NCBI RefSeq assembly: GCF_018613715.1
Contig: NZ_JAGGPT010000014.1
Coordinates: 48,493 to 112,492 of the forward strand
DNA from: Chryseobacterium sp. ISL-6
Lineage (GTDB): Bacteria > Bacteroidota > Bacteroidia > Flavobacteriales > Weeksellaceae
Direction: 5' to 3'
Length of the DNA stretch: 64,000 nt
Shown here: one piece after another, positions 45,708 through 54,829 of the stretch
How the letters are laid out: every line of letters starts with the position of its first letter
How positions within the stretch are numbered: the stretch's first letter is position 1
Made by a program: the position numbers and the translations under genes
Notes under the pieces: generated by a model
What the model saw: the letters and a program-made list of their open reading frames with translations, nothing else
Told to the model about the DNA's origin: nothing
Database searches by the model: none

Positions 45708-47708
45708 ATGCAAGGAGAAGATGACTTAAGAGGCCTGGCTAAGATCATGGCATTGATGCGAGCTGTAAGTATTCTGATCGTGCTTATGCACCTATATTGG
45801 TATTGTTATGCATTTTTTCTGGAAAGGGGGTGGACTTTGGAAATAATCAATAAGATACTGCGCAATTTCAATAGGACCGCAGGATTATTTTACCATCCGA
45901 TGCATACCAAAGTACTTGTCCTCGTGTTGCTTGCATTGAGCTGCCTGGGTACCAAAGGGGTGAAAACGGAGAAGATCACCTGGTATAGAATCAACGTAGC
46001 ACTGGGAATCGGGTTTATCCTGTTTTTCCTAAATACTGCTTTGTTAGGCTTATCAACTCTGATCGGAGAATACCTTTATATACTTGCCTTTTTTTTGGGA
46101 TACATTTGCTTGATGATGGCCGGTACATGGATGAGCCGTTTATTGAAAAATAACCTTATGGATGATGTTTTCAATAATGAAAATGAAAGTTTTATGCAGG
46201 AAACCAAACTGATGCAAAACGAGTACTCCATCAATCTTTCTACAAAGTTTTATTACAAAGGGAAATGGAACAAAGGCTGGATCAATATTGTAAACCCGTT
46301 CAGGGCGACCATTGTACTGGGAACACCAGGATCAGGCAAATCATACGCAATAGTGAACAACTATATTAAGCAGCAAATTGAAAAAGGCTTTTCAATGTAT
46401 ATCTATGATTTTAAATTCGATGACCTCTCCACCATAGCTTATAACCATTTATTGAAGAACCAGCATAAATACAAGATAAAACCACAATTTTATGTCATCA
46501 ATTTTGATGATCCCAGAAAAAGCCACCGATGTAATCCTCTCAATCCGGACTTTATGACCGACATTTCGGATGCCTATGAAGCTGCTTATACCATCATGCT
46601 CAACCTTAACCGCAGCTGGATACAAAAACAGGGCGACTTTTTTGTAGAATCACCCATTATTCTTTTAGCAGCCATCATTTGGTTCTTGAAGATCTATGAG
46701 AATGGAAAGTACTGTACATTTCCCCATGCCATTGAATTGCTCAATAAAAAGTACTCCCAGGTTTTCACCATTCTGACATCTTATCCTGATTTGGAAAATT
46801 ATCTTTCCCCCTTCATGGATGCATGGCAGGGGGGAGCGCAGGATCAGCTCCAGGGACAGATTGCATCTGCTAAGATCCCTTTGTCAAGGATGATTTCTCC
46901 CAGTTTATACTGGGTCATGACGGGGGATGATTTTTCATTGGATATTAATAATCCCAAAGAACCTAAAATACTGTGTGTAGGAAACAATCCGGACAGGCAG
47001 AATATCTATTCGGCGGCATTGGGCTTATACAATTCCCGTATTGTAAAGCTGATCAATAAAAAAGGGCAGCTGAAAAGCTCTGTGATCATAGACGAGCTGC
47101 CCACTATTTATTTCAGAGGATTGGATAACCTTATTGCTACGGCAAGGAGTAATAAGGTAGCAGTATGTTTAGGGTTTCAGGATTTTTCACAATTGACCCG
47201 GGATTATGGAGATAAGGAAAGCAAGGTGATCCAAAATACGGTGGGTAATATCTTTAGTGGCCAGGTAGTGGGAGAGACTGCTAAAGGCCTATCGGAAAGA
47301 TTTGGTAAAGTATTGCAGAAAAGACAAAGTATGACTGTTAACAGAAATGACAAATCGACCTCGATTTCTACTCAGCTGGATAGTCTGATACCGGCTTCCA
47401 AGATATCTGCACTAACTCAGGGGATGTTTGTAGGGGCTGTTTCTGATAATTTTGATCAACGTATCGGACAGAAGATTTTTCATGCTGAAATTGTGGTTGA
47501 TAGTGAAAAAGTTACTGCTGAAACTAAAAACTATCAGAAAATACCTGAGATCATGTCTTTTAAAAATGAAATGGGAGAGGATATGATGACGCAGGAAATT
47601 CAGGGCAATTATATGCAGGTTAAGAATGATATTGTTCAGATTATTGAAACTGAGATGGAGCGTATAAAGAATGATCCGGATTTACGGTATTTACTGCAGC
47701 ATGAATAA
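45708..47708 (+). CDS. mobC: Type IV coupling protein MobC (VirD4/TraG-like)
   Basis: 666 aa. N-terminal TM segments (about 15-150) and cytoplasmic ATPase with Walker A 'VLGTPGSGKSYAIVNN' (about 203) and Walker B 'SSVIIDELPTIYFRG' (about 465). It links the relaxosome to the mating pore. Terminator follows. Confidence 0.92.
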   Translation: MQGEDDLRGLAKIMALMRAVSILIVLMHLYWYCYAFFLERGWTLEIINKILRNFNRTAGLFYHPMHTKVLVLVLLALSCLGTKGVKTEKITWYRINVALGIGFILFFLNTALLGLSTLIGEYLYILAFFLGYICLMMAGTWMSRLLKNNLMDDVFNNENESFMQETKLMQNEYSINLSTKFYYKGKWNKGWINIVNPFRATIVLGTPGSGKSYAIVNNYIKQQIEKGFSMYIYDFKFDDLSTIAYNHLLKNQHKYKIKPQFYVINFDDPRKSHRCNPLNPDFMTDISDAYEAAYTIMLNLNRSWIQKQGDFFVESPIILLAAIIWFLKIYENGKYCTFPHAIELLNKKYSQVFTILTSYPDLENYLSPFMDAWQGGAQDQLQGQIASAKIPLSRMISPSLYWVMTGDDFSLDINNPKEPKILCVGNNPDRQNIYSAALGLYNSRIVKLINKKGQLKSSVIIDELPTIYFRGLDNLIATARSNKVAVCLGFQDFSQLTRDYGDKESKVIQNTVGNIFSGQVVGETAKGLSERFGKVLQKRQSMTVNRNDKSTSISTQLDSLIPASKISALTQGMFVGAVSDNFDQRIGQKIFHAEIVVDSEKVTAETKNYQKIPEIMSFKNEMGEDMMTQEIQGNYMQVKNDIVQIIETEMERIKNDPDLRYLLQHE

Positions 47709-47721
47709 TCGGTAACAATAA

Positions 47722-47751
47722 GAATGAGGCTGATCATGGATCGCCTCATTC
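47722..47751. terminator. Bidirectional terminator between mobC and topB
   Basis: GAATGAGGC / GCCTCATTC perfect stem with a 12-nt loop between two convergent genes. Confidence 0.8.
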
Positions 47752-47789
47752 CTTTAAATGATTATTGAAATACGGAATATTTGCCAGGA

Positions 47790-49865
47790 TTATTTCTTAT
47801 TGTTCTCAAATTCAAAAGAAATCGTATGATCTTCATTTAATACCAGATGGGCATCAAATTTCTTTCCTGATTTGCTTTTCATTCCTTTTATCAAATAGGT
47901 TTTTCCCTTTGCAAATAAGCTTTCAATATCATTTGGATCCATTGAAATTCCGCAAATATTGCGAAGCATCAGCCATCTGCAAGCGCCACCCGTACATTGG
48001 ATGATTTTGTCCAGAATGGTTAATGGATGGGATTGGCATTTAGGACAGATTATCGGTGGTAAGTTCATCTGCCTGAGCTTTACTTGAAGCAATTCTTGGA
48101 TAATAGATGCTGCGTAAGCCTCAATTTCTTTTTGAAAACTGATGGCATCTGTTTCGTTGTTTTCTATTTTTTGCATGGTCAGCTCCCATTTAGCCATCAT
48201 TGCTGCATCTGCAATTTTTTTGTCTTTAACGAGTTCATAGATCTGCAATCCTTTTTCAGTGGGAATCAGTGACTTATTTTCCCGTTTAATGTAATCCAGG
48301 TTACATAATGTTTCAATAATGCCAGCTCTTGTTGCAGGAGTGCCGATCCCAATATTCTGTGAGATTTTCTTTTCTTCATCATCTTCGGCTCGTTTTCCTG
48401 CTGTTTCCATAGCGGAAAGAAGCGTGGCTTCCGTGTAAAGTTCAGGTGGCTTGGCTTTTTCCTCCAGGATAGCAGTCACCTTGATCTTAAGTTCATCACC
48501 TTCTTTTAAAGATGGAAGATCCTCTATTGTCCTTGTTTCGTCGGAAAACTGGCCTTTGATCAAGCGCCAGCCCGTATTCAGGATCTTACAGCCTTTGGCT
48601 ATAAAATCGTAATGCAAAGCCTGTAATGAAACTTCGGTAATCTGCCTGATGCATGCCTCAGAAACAGATTCTAATAATCGAAAGGCAATCATTTCATATA
48701 CAGCATTCTGCTCTGAAGATAATGCCGAAGGGATCTTTTCAGTAATAAGAAGTCCCGGATGATCAGTAAACATTGCATGACGGACAATATGTTTATTAAA
48801 ATGCCCCCATTTCATTGTGCGGATAATCTGCCCGAAATGATCCTTACTCTCTAATAGCCTGATGAGGTTGGGGATCTCAGTCCACATATCTTCAGGAATA
48901 TATTTGTTCTTTGTTTTAGGATATGTGATGAACTTCTTTTCATATAGATTTTGTGCTATATTCAGGGTCTCTTCAGCTGAAAGATTCAGTTTTTGATTGG
49001 CTTCTTTTTGCAAACCTGTCAGGTCAAATAATAAAGGGGGATGTTCCGTTATATTTTTATGAGTAATGGATGCAACACTTAGGGTATTGCCATTTCTCTC
49101 AATGGATCTCAAAAGGTCTTCTGCCTGTTTTTTATTATTCAGCGTGGTTTGTGAACGGCTTTTAAATTCAATGAAATCTTTGGTGTGCAGAAGTTCTATC
49201 TGCCAGTATTTCTGTACCGAGAAACCCTTGTTTTCAAAGTAACGCTTGCATACCATAGCCAGTACGGGAGTCTGTACTCTTCCCGGCAAATAAATATTTT
49301 TATGTGTGACTGTGTGTAATGCTTGCGTGGAATTGATGTCTATGAGCCGGTCTGCGTAGTGATTGCATTGAGATGCTTTATATAATCCGTGAAAATCTTT
49401 TCCGGGCTTCAGGTTTTCAAAGCCCTGTTTAATCGATTTTTCAGTAAGGGAACTGATCCAAAGCCTTTCAAAGGGTTTTGTACATTTCAGGTATTGGTAG
49501 ACGGACCTGAAAATAAGTTCCCCCTTTCTGTCTGCATGGGTAGCCACGATAATGCCCTCACACTGATTAAAAAGCTGCTGAATTATGCTCAGTTGTTTTA
49601 ATGCGGCTATACCCAGAGCAAGGCTGTTCTCTTTCTTAATCTTGCCGGTAGCCCGTAAATATGGCTCCGGAAGTACAGGAAGAGAATTTGTTTCAAATCC
49701 TGAAATATCTTCATCATGTGGCATTCCCAGATCTATCCAATGTTCAAAAGCCCAGGTCACACAGTAGGTATTGCCTTCCAGATAGCCTTCTTTTTTTTGA
49801 AACGGGCCCAATACGCTGGCTATTTCCAGTGCAGCACTCGGCTTTTCTGCAATGATGACTTTCAT
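47790..49865 (-). CDS. topB: Type IA topoisomerase III-like protein with altered TOPRIM motif
   Basis: 691 aa. TOPRIM domain (about 1-150, Glu7 in 'VIIAEKPSAALEIA'), topoisomerase core (about 160-590) with active-site Tyr in 'FITYPKTKNKYIPED', and a C-terminal zinc-finger-like part ('CPKCQSHPL', 'CTGGACRW'). The usual DxDxE acidic triad reads His110-x-Asp112-x-Lys114 ('VATHADRKGE'), and the Arg next to the Tyr is Lys. Metal binding may be changed. Bacteroidota elements often carry topB; it should assist DNA processing in transfer or replication. Confidence 0.9.
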   Translation of the reverse strand: MKVIIAEKPSAALEIASVLGPFQKKEGYLEGNTYCVTWAFEHWIDLGMPHDEDISGFETNSLPVLPEPYLRATGKIKKENSLALGIAALKQLSIIQQLFNQCEGIIVATHADRKGELIFRSVYQYLKCTKPFERLWISSLTEKSIKQGFENLKPGKDFHGLYKASQCNHYADRLIDINSTQALHTVTHKNIYLPGRVQTPVLAMVCKRYFENKGFSVQKYWQIELLHTKDFIEFKSRSQTTLNNKKQAEDLLRSIERNGNTLSVASITHKNITEHPPLLFDLTGLQKEANQKLNLSAEETLNIAQNLYEKKFITYPKTKNKYIPEDMWTEIPNLIRLLESKDHFGQIIRTMKWGHFNKHIVRHAMFTDHPGLLITEKIPSALSSEQNAVYEMIAFRLLESVSEACIRQITEVSLQALHYDFIAKGCKILNTGWRLIKGQFSDETRTIEDLPSLKEGDELKIKVTAILEEKAKPPELYTEATLLSAMETAGKRAEDDEEKKISQNIGIGTPATRAGIIETLCNLDYIKRENKSLIPTEKGLQIYELVKDKKIADAAMMAKWELTMQKIENNETDAISFQKEIEAYAASIIQELLQVKLRQMNLPPIICPKCQSHPLTILDKIIQCTGGACRWLMLRNICGISMDPNDIESLFAKGKTYLIKGMKSKSGKKFDAHLVLNEDHTISFEFENNKK

Positions 49866-49868
49866 AGC

Positions 49869-51176
49869 TTATATTTTACGTGATCTTGGCTTAGCGGGTG
49901 TTTTAGGCTTTTGCTGTTTCTCTTGTTGTTTTTTGTCTTTAGGTGTCTGCTGAGCAGATTGTAAGGGCTCCTTGATGTTTTTAGTGGCCTCATTGGTTTT
50001 ACCCTCGGAGTTGATGGCCACCTGGGTCGCATGGGCTTCAGTAGGTTTTGCCTGTTCTCCGAGATTGTTAGGGTTTTTGAAAGAAAAATCAATCTTACCT
50101 GTGTCTCTATTGAATGTGATGTAGCCTTGGTATTTCTGATCTTTTTTATCAATCAGACCATCAATGTAAATAGTTTGACCGGCTTTGAATTGATCATACT
50201 GTTCGTCATTCAGTTCCTTTCCCCTGAATGTTCTGGGGATTTCGGCAGATTGGTCTGCGATTGCATGATTGCCATGAGATTGTTGGTTGCTCATCCCTCT
50301 GTCAAATAAGAATTCTACATATTTCTTATCAGCATTAAATTGGACCGATGCATTGAATAGCTCGCCCTTTTTGGAAAGCATTCCCTCTATATAAAGGGGG
50401 TTACCCTCCATGAGCGTTTGTTTCTGTACTGCATCCAGTGGTACTCCTTTTATCTCATCAGGAATTTTGATATTTTCAGCCCGGTAGGCAATAAGCTCAT
50501 TGGTGAGCCGGTCTCTGCTTATGACAGAAGGGATGATCTCATCGGTTTTAGGATTGACAAGATCAACAATCCTGCCCATGTTTCCTGTTTCCATAAGGTT
50601 TTTCTTGTCTTCTTGGGTAAACTCATGTCCGAGAAACGGATAATTGAAGCTAGGTTCTTTTCTGATACTATGAAGGTTAATAACAACATCTCCGGTGTCA
50701 TTGGTCTGCAATGAAAGACGGACGTCCATTTTGCTTACAGCAGTTCCCAAATTCATTGTAATGGGGACAAGACCATTAGTTTTAAATCCCCGTAATAGGG
50801 GATCTAGTGCATTTAGTTTCTCTAATTTTTCCTGGTTTAAACCGAATTTTGACATGGTATTCCAGTCAATCTGATCAGTGGAATATAAGTATTCCTTTTC
50901 TGAAGATGGGGTAGTTGCACTCATCGTTTTTATATTTTGATTGGTTGTTTTGAATGTACTGTTAAGTTTATCCAGATTTTGTATGTGAAAACTCTTAGCA
51001 TCTTTAGAAGAAACATCGAACATAATAAATGACGTAGGATCCTTAAGTTGACTGAAAAAATTGAAAAAGAAATTGGAAAAAAAATCCCCTTGTTTGTCAA
51101 TTTTTATAAAAGAGTTGTTATTTTTTCTTGAGTTGGGAATTAAATCTATATCCCCTGGGTTTTCTAATTCTTTCAT
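49869..51176 (-). CDS. DUF3945/DUF4099 family mobile-element protein
   Basis: 435 aa with repeated DUF3945-type modules ('LMEGNPLYIEGMLSKKGELF', 'KAGQTIYIDGLIDKKDQKYQ') and a Lys/Gln-rich tail. The same module also ends TopB ('LFAKGKTYLIKGMKSKSGKK'). The family is found beside topB on Bacteroidota elements; role unknown, probably DNA-associated. It is 3 bp upstream of topB. Confidence 0.85.
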   Translation of the reverse strand: MKELENPGDIDLIPNSRKNNNSFIKIDKQGDFFSNFFFNFFSQLKDPTSFIMFDVSSKDAKSFHIQNLDKLNSTFKTTNQNIKTMSATTPSSEKEYLYSTDQIDWNTMSKFGLNQEKLEKLNALDPLLRGFKTNGLVPITMNLGTAVSKMDVRLSLQTNDTGDVVINLHSIRKEPSFNYPFLGHEFTQEDKKNLMETGNMGRIVDLVNPKTDEIIPSVISRDRLTNELIAYRAENIKIPDEIKGVPLDAVQKQTLMEGNPLYIEGMLSKKGELFNASVQFNADKKYVEFLFDRGMSNQQSHGNHAIADQSAEIPRTFRGKELNDEQYDQFKAGQTIYIDGLIDKKDQKYQGYITFNRDTGKIDFSFKNPNNLGEQAKPTEAHATQVAINSEGKTNEATKNIKEPLQSAQQTPKDKKQQEKQQKPKTPAKPRSRKI

Positions 51177-51586
51177 GATGTTAAATATGTATCTAACATC
51201 GAATTTAGCAGTCTTTGTTACAATTTCGTTACAGAAGGTATTTGATGGAAGGTATTGGCTTTTTTTGACTACTATTTTGGTATTTTTTTCTTTGAATGGA
51301 ATGGGAGTAAGGGTAGAGGATAAAAAAATATCTCAATTTGCAGGTTAATTTCTCTCGATGTGATCATTTAGTAAGATCATCTCATTATAACAATTAATTA
51401 TTGAAATGACGATCCAAATAAAATGAAAGCAGTTATGGTGCATGAATTTGGAGGCCTTTGCAAATTGAAGAATTAACAGTTAGAGAATGAAAAAAGGTGA
51501 TGCCAATGGAAAATAAGAAGTTGCTTGCTAATTAATGGTTATGGTTGAGGTACTAAAGGCTGACTTTCTATAAAGGAAAAACATTT
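51177..51586. other. 410-bp gene-free junction of element backbone and accessory region
   Basis: Holds the alcohol dehydrogenase remnant at 51423-51490 and no intact gene. Confidence 0.6.
51423..51490 (+). pseudogene. Remnant of a zinc-type alcohol dehydrogenase gene (5' end)
   Basis: ATG-initiated 'MKAVMVHEFGG' followed, after a one-base frame change, by 'LQIEELTVRE', the known N-terminus of zinc-dependent alcohol dehydrogenases (AdhP-like). Stops follow and the rest of the gene is missing. Confidence 0.6.
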
Positions 51587-52886
51587 TTATAAATTATAAG
51601 TATACACATTATAAGGTAATATCCTTTTAGCGAAATTTTTTGATATTAGGCATCCTATTAAAATAGGAAAGAACAAAATGTAACCATTGGGAGCAAGATT
51701 ACAGACTAGAAAAAGTGCTGTAAAGGGATGCCGATAAAGTAGCAGCAGCTCCGACTAAAACAAAATTGAGGTAAATTAAAGAAGTTCCCAAAAAGGTATT
51801 ACAGAAAAGTGCAAATGTAAACCCAAGAAAAGCACCGGCAACAATACTTGGTGCAAAGACACCACCATCTCCCCCTGCGCCAAGGGTTAATGAAGAAGCC
51901 AAGGGTTTTAAGAGAATTAGAAAAAGAAGGAAAATAAAGGAGAAACTTTGAGGATGATTAAGAATTTCCGAGAGCGAATGATAACTGTCTCCATATAAAA
52001 AAGGAAAACAAAATATCATACCTCCTACGATTAGAGCTCCAAGATTTACCCTGTAAAAGTTATTGGAAATACCTGAAAAAAAGTCTTTAATTTTAATCAC
52101 TAAAAATGTAAAATACACAGATAAAATACCTCCTAACAAGCTTAACAGTATAAAAAAAGGTAGGGCATTCCATTTCCATCCGGTAATCTCGAAAGGAAGT
52201 AATGGTTCACTCTTTACAAAATGCAAAAAAACTCCCGAAATTACAGCTGATGCAGTGCAACTTATAAAAAGAGTTTTATTAAATTTCCTTGCAATTACTT
52301 CCATCGCAAAAAGCCAGCCTGCAATCGGGCTTCCAAACAAGATGGCCACTCCTGCTACAACTCCTGCGCAAATAAGTTCTAGTTTATAAATGTTAGCGGA
52401 AAATTGTTTTTCATACACTGCATTTCCAAGGGTTGCCGTTGCAACGACAGTGGAGACCTCAATTCCAGTGGAACCACCAAAGATGACTGTCAGAAATCCA
52501 TTAAAATAATGTGATGGAATTTTAAAAAGTGGTAAATGGTCTTTTCTTTGATCAACGGTTTTATAAATTTCGGTGATTCCTTTATTTTTTCTGTTTAGGA
52601 AAAGATATTTTCTTAAAAAATATATAGCTGTAATTCCAATTGTCGGAAGAAAAATAAATAATATAGAATTCTCTCTTTCTACAAAATAGAATATGAGTTT
52701 TTGAAAACGTTCAGTTATGAATTTTAACGAATATCCCAGAAAAGATGCGCAGATGCTTATTAAGACTGAAACTAAAACTAACCTGAAATAATGATGTCTT
52801 TGTATTTTTTTCCTTTTCATTACCTGTATGAATTCAATTTTTACAAAATTAAGTGTTGGAGAAGTGCAGTCAAAAAAATAGTACAT
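51587..52886 (-). pseudogene. ClC-family chloride channel, frameshifted near the C-terminus
   Basis: The open frame (51699-52886, 395 aa) covers most ClC helices: 'GGSTGIEVSTVVATATLG' (pore region with the gating Glu) and 'GGVFAPSIVAGAFLG'. It ends early at 'GAAATLSASLYSTFSSL'. The next frame then continues the family sequence ('PFTALFLVCNLAPNGYIL', 'LIGCLISKNFAKRI') to a stop at 51587. A small deletion around 'SASL(Y.P)FTA' explains both; about 8 or 11 bases are missing next to TCCC. The protein lacks its last helices and is probably non-functional. Confidence 0.8.
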
Positions 52887-52900
52887 GATATTCTATCTGA

Positions 52901-53004
52901 CTAGGTCAAATCTTCTAAATATTTTTTAATCAAGGGGTAGCAATACTTTTTATTTTTCGCAGCATAAATCAACACGATGGTGTCCTTATTTTTATGATAT
53001 TCTA
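52901..53004 (-). pseudogene. Gene remnant, possible DUF488-type C-terminus
   Basis: The minus strand reads 'DTIVLIYAAKNKKYCYPLIK' then 'KYLEDLT' and stop; this resembles the end of DUF488-like proteins. No intact upstream part is present, and frames are broken. Confidence 0.4.
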
Positions 53005-53098
53005 GAAAATTGTTTCTGTGATTTCTTTCTTAAGTTCTGGTCCTCCAGAATATGACAGCTATCTGGGGGTAGGATACTTCATAAATCTAGATATCTTA

Positions 53099-53131
53099 CA
53101 AAAACCTCGTCAGGAAGGCTATCCTGACAAG
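53099..53131 (-). terminator. Terminator of the cbb3-oxidase operon
   Basis: Minus strand CTTGTCAGGA / TCCTGACGAG stem (one T-G pair), 6-nt loop, then GTTTTTG; 34 bp past the last gene. Confidence 0.75.
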
Positions 53132-53164
53132 ATTTTAAAAAAAATAAACTAATAATAAACTAAT

Positions 53165-53566
53165 TCAAAGACGAAAGTTCGTTACTATATAAAAAGCTGC
53201 CCAGGCTACAAAAACCAAAGCGATTACCCAAACCCAAATTGGGATCGTTCTGGGATTTTCACTTCCTTTGATAATGAAGCTCTGGTTTCTTCCTGTATCA
53301 TAGGCATTGAGCATTAATGGTAAAGTCCCATTCACCGTTTCATTATCGGAAAGTCCTTCTATATGAATAATGGGACCATTACGAACTGTAAAACGGATGA
53401 TCTTTAATCCTTCTTTCTGATCAAATTTGCTTACAATTTTTAGAGTATGTTCTCCATCTGTTAATTTTGTGGTATCAAGGTTAAAAACGACAGGAGTCTG
53501 AAGTTCGGCAATTGGATTCGCTTCCTCATCCATAAATAAAAAGACAATGGCATTGTGTTTTGACAT
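53165..53566 (-). CDS. Tail-anchored protein of the cbb3-oxidase cluster
   Basis: 133 aa, beta-rich soluble part ('LTDGEHTLKIVSKFDQKEGL') and one C-terminal TM (about 108-128, 'IPIWVWVIALVFVAWAAFYI'). Not recognised as a known oxidase subunit. Its place as the last gene of the operon, 11 bp after the previous one, suggests an accessory or assembly role. Confidence 0.7.
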   Translation of the reverse strand: MSKHNAIVFLFMDEEANPIAELQTPVVFNLDTTKLTDGEHTLKIVSKFDQKEGLKIIRFTVRNGPIIHIEGLSDNETVNGTLPLMLNAYDTGRNQSFIIKGSENPRTIPIWVWVIALVFVAWAAFYIVTNFRL

Positions 53567-53577
53567 TCTTCGAAGTT

Positions 53578-53838
53578 TTAAAAATCCAATATTGTATTTT
53601 TGATATGTTTTCTGTTCTTTTCCCCCGGTTTAATAAGGAATCTGAAAGAATAAAGCAAAGTAATAAGTGTTATTACAGTAATACCTACGACAATACACCA
53701 GTCCCAGTTTGACTCCGGACCAGTTCCATGAGTAAAATCCTGTGTAATTTTGGGTTGCTGAAGTTTACAGGCATCACAGGCACGAACATATCCTGCCCAA
53801 AATAAAAAAACAGGTATTCCAAATTTTATCTTTTTCAT
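53578..53838 (-). CDS. Small membrane protein with CxxC, cbb3-oxidase cluster
   Basis: 86 aa: signal peptide or first TM (1-20), 'ACDACKLQQP' with a CxxC pair, then a TM (about 48-68). CxxC may bind copper or act in redox chemistry, which would suit oxidase assembly, but no family is recognised. It is 1 bp after the cytochrome gene. Confidence 0.7.
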   Translation of the reverse strand: MKKIKFGIPVFLFWAGYVRACDACKLQQPKITQDFTHGTGPESNWDWCIVVGITVITLITLLYSFRFLIKPGEKNRKHIKNTILDF

Positions 53839-53839
53839 A

Positions 53840-54829
53840 TTATTTTATTTTATCCATGATTGCTTTTACTTCCTCAGCCGTTACTTTCTTACCGGTATTT
53901 CCCCAGCTTGTCCGTTCGTGATTGATTAGAGCAGCCACGTCTTCCGGAGAAAATCCCGCGTTATCGCCAACTGCAGGCATTGTTGCAAATTCCGGACGCG
54001 GATCGTATCCCTTCATAATAATGGTGACGTATAATTCCAAATTATCACCTAAAACAACGGGACTTCCCTTTAAAGGTGGAAAAGCTCCAGGCAGACCTTC
54101 TCCATTGGCCTGATGACAGGTTGCACAATTTGCCGTAAACAACGAACTTCCGTCAGGAAGGTTATCTCCGCTGGCTTTACCTTCCGTTTTTTTCTCTATT
54201 TTATATAAAAATTCTCTTGCAGGAAGACTTTTAGGAAGTTCAGTTTGTTTTAAGCTCAATAAATAAGCAACTAAATCCTGAGCATCTTTTGAAGGAATAA
54301 TTTTCCCTTTAATTCCGGCTTTAAATTTCTCCAGAACATTTACTTCCACGTCTCCGGTATCAAGTCTTTCTTTTATCATAAACAACCATTTATAAGAGGG
54401 CATTATGGATTCAGGAACAACTGATCTTGGATTGAACAGATGTGAATATTGCCATTCTTTACTTGGCTGCCTGGTTCCAATACTCGTAAGATCGGGTCCG
54501 GTCCTTTCAGTTCCCATTAAGGTGGCGGTATTCTGAAAAAGATTTAACCTTTTATTTCGTACATAATCGATAGCCAAACTTGGCCTGCTTCCAAAAACCT
54601 GATCCATATCAACATTTCTTACCTGTTGTGTATGGCAGGCCACACATCCTTCACGGATATAGATTTCTTTTCCATGACTTTCCTCTTCTGAAAGGGCTTT
54701 GCTTCCCGGCAATGGTTGGTATGCTTTCTGATTGTTAAGTGCTGGTAAAATGCAGATAATCAAGGTTAGGAAAAGGAAAAACACCAATGCCGATGAAAAC
54801 AATTTTTTATGGTCGCTGAAAAAATCCAT
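53840..54829 (-). CDS. ccoO: cbb3 oxidase subunit II (CcoO) fused to a second cytochrome c domain
   Basis: 329 aa: N-terminal TM (about 12-30), mono-heme CcoO domain with 'GCVACHTQQVRNVDMD' (about 60-185) and a second c-type domain (about 225-325) with 'CATCHQANGEGLPGAFPP'. Distal Met candidates follow each. The second domain takes the role of CcoP in passing electrons. Its start overlaps the ccoN stop by 1 bp, so the two are co-translated. Confidence 0.88.
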   Translation of the reverse strand: MDFFSDHKKLFSSALVFFLFLTLIICILPALNNQKAYQPLPGSKALSEEESHGKEIYIREGCVACHTQQVRNVDMDQVFGSRPSLAIDYVRNKRLNLFQNTATLMGTERTGPDLTSIGTRQPSKEWQYSHLFNPRSVVPESIMPSYKWLFMIKERLDTGDVEVNVLEKFKAGIKGKIIPSKDAQDLVAYLLSLKQTELPKSLPAREFLYKIEKKTEGKASGDNLPDGSSLFTANCATCHQANGEGLPGAFPPLKGSPVVLGDNLELYVTIIMKGYDPRPEFATMPAVGDNAGFSPEDVAALINHERTSWGNTGKKVTAEEVKAIMDKIK

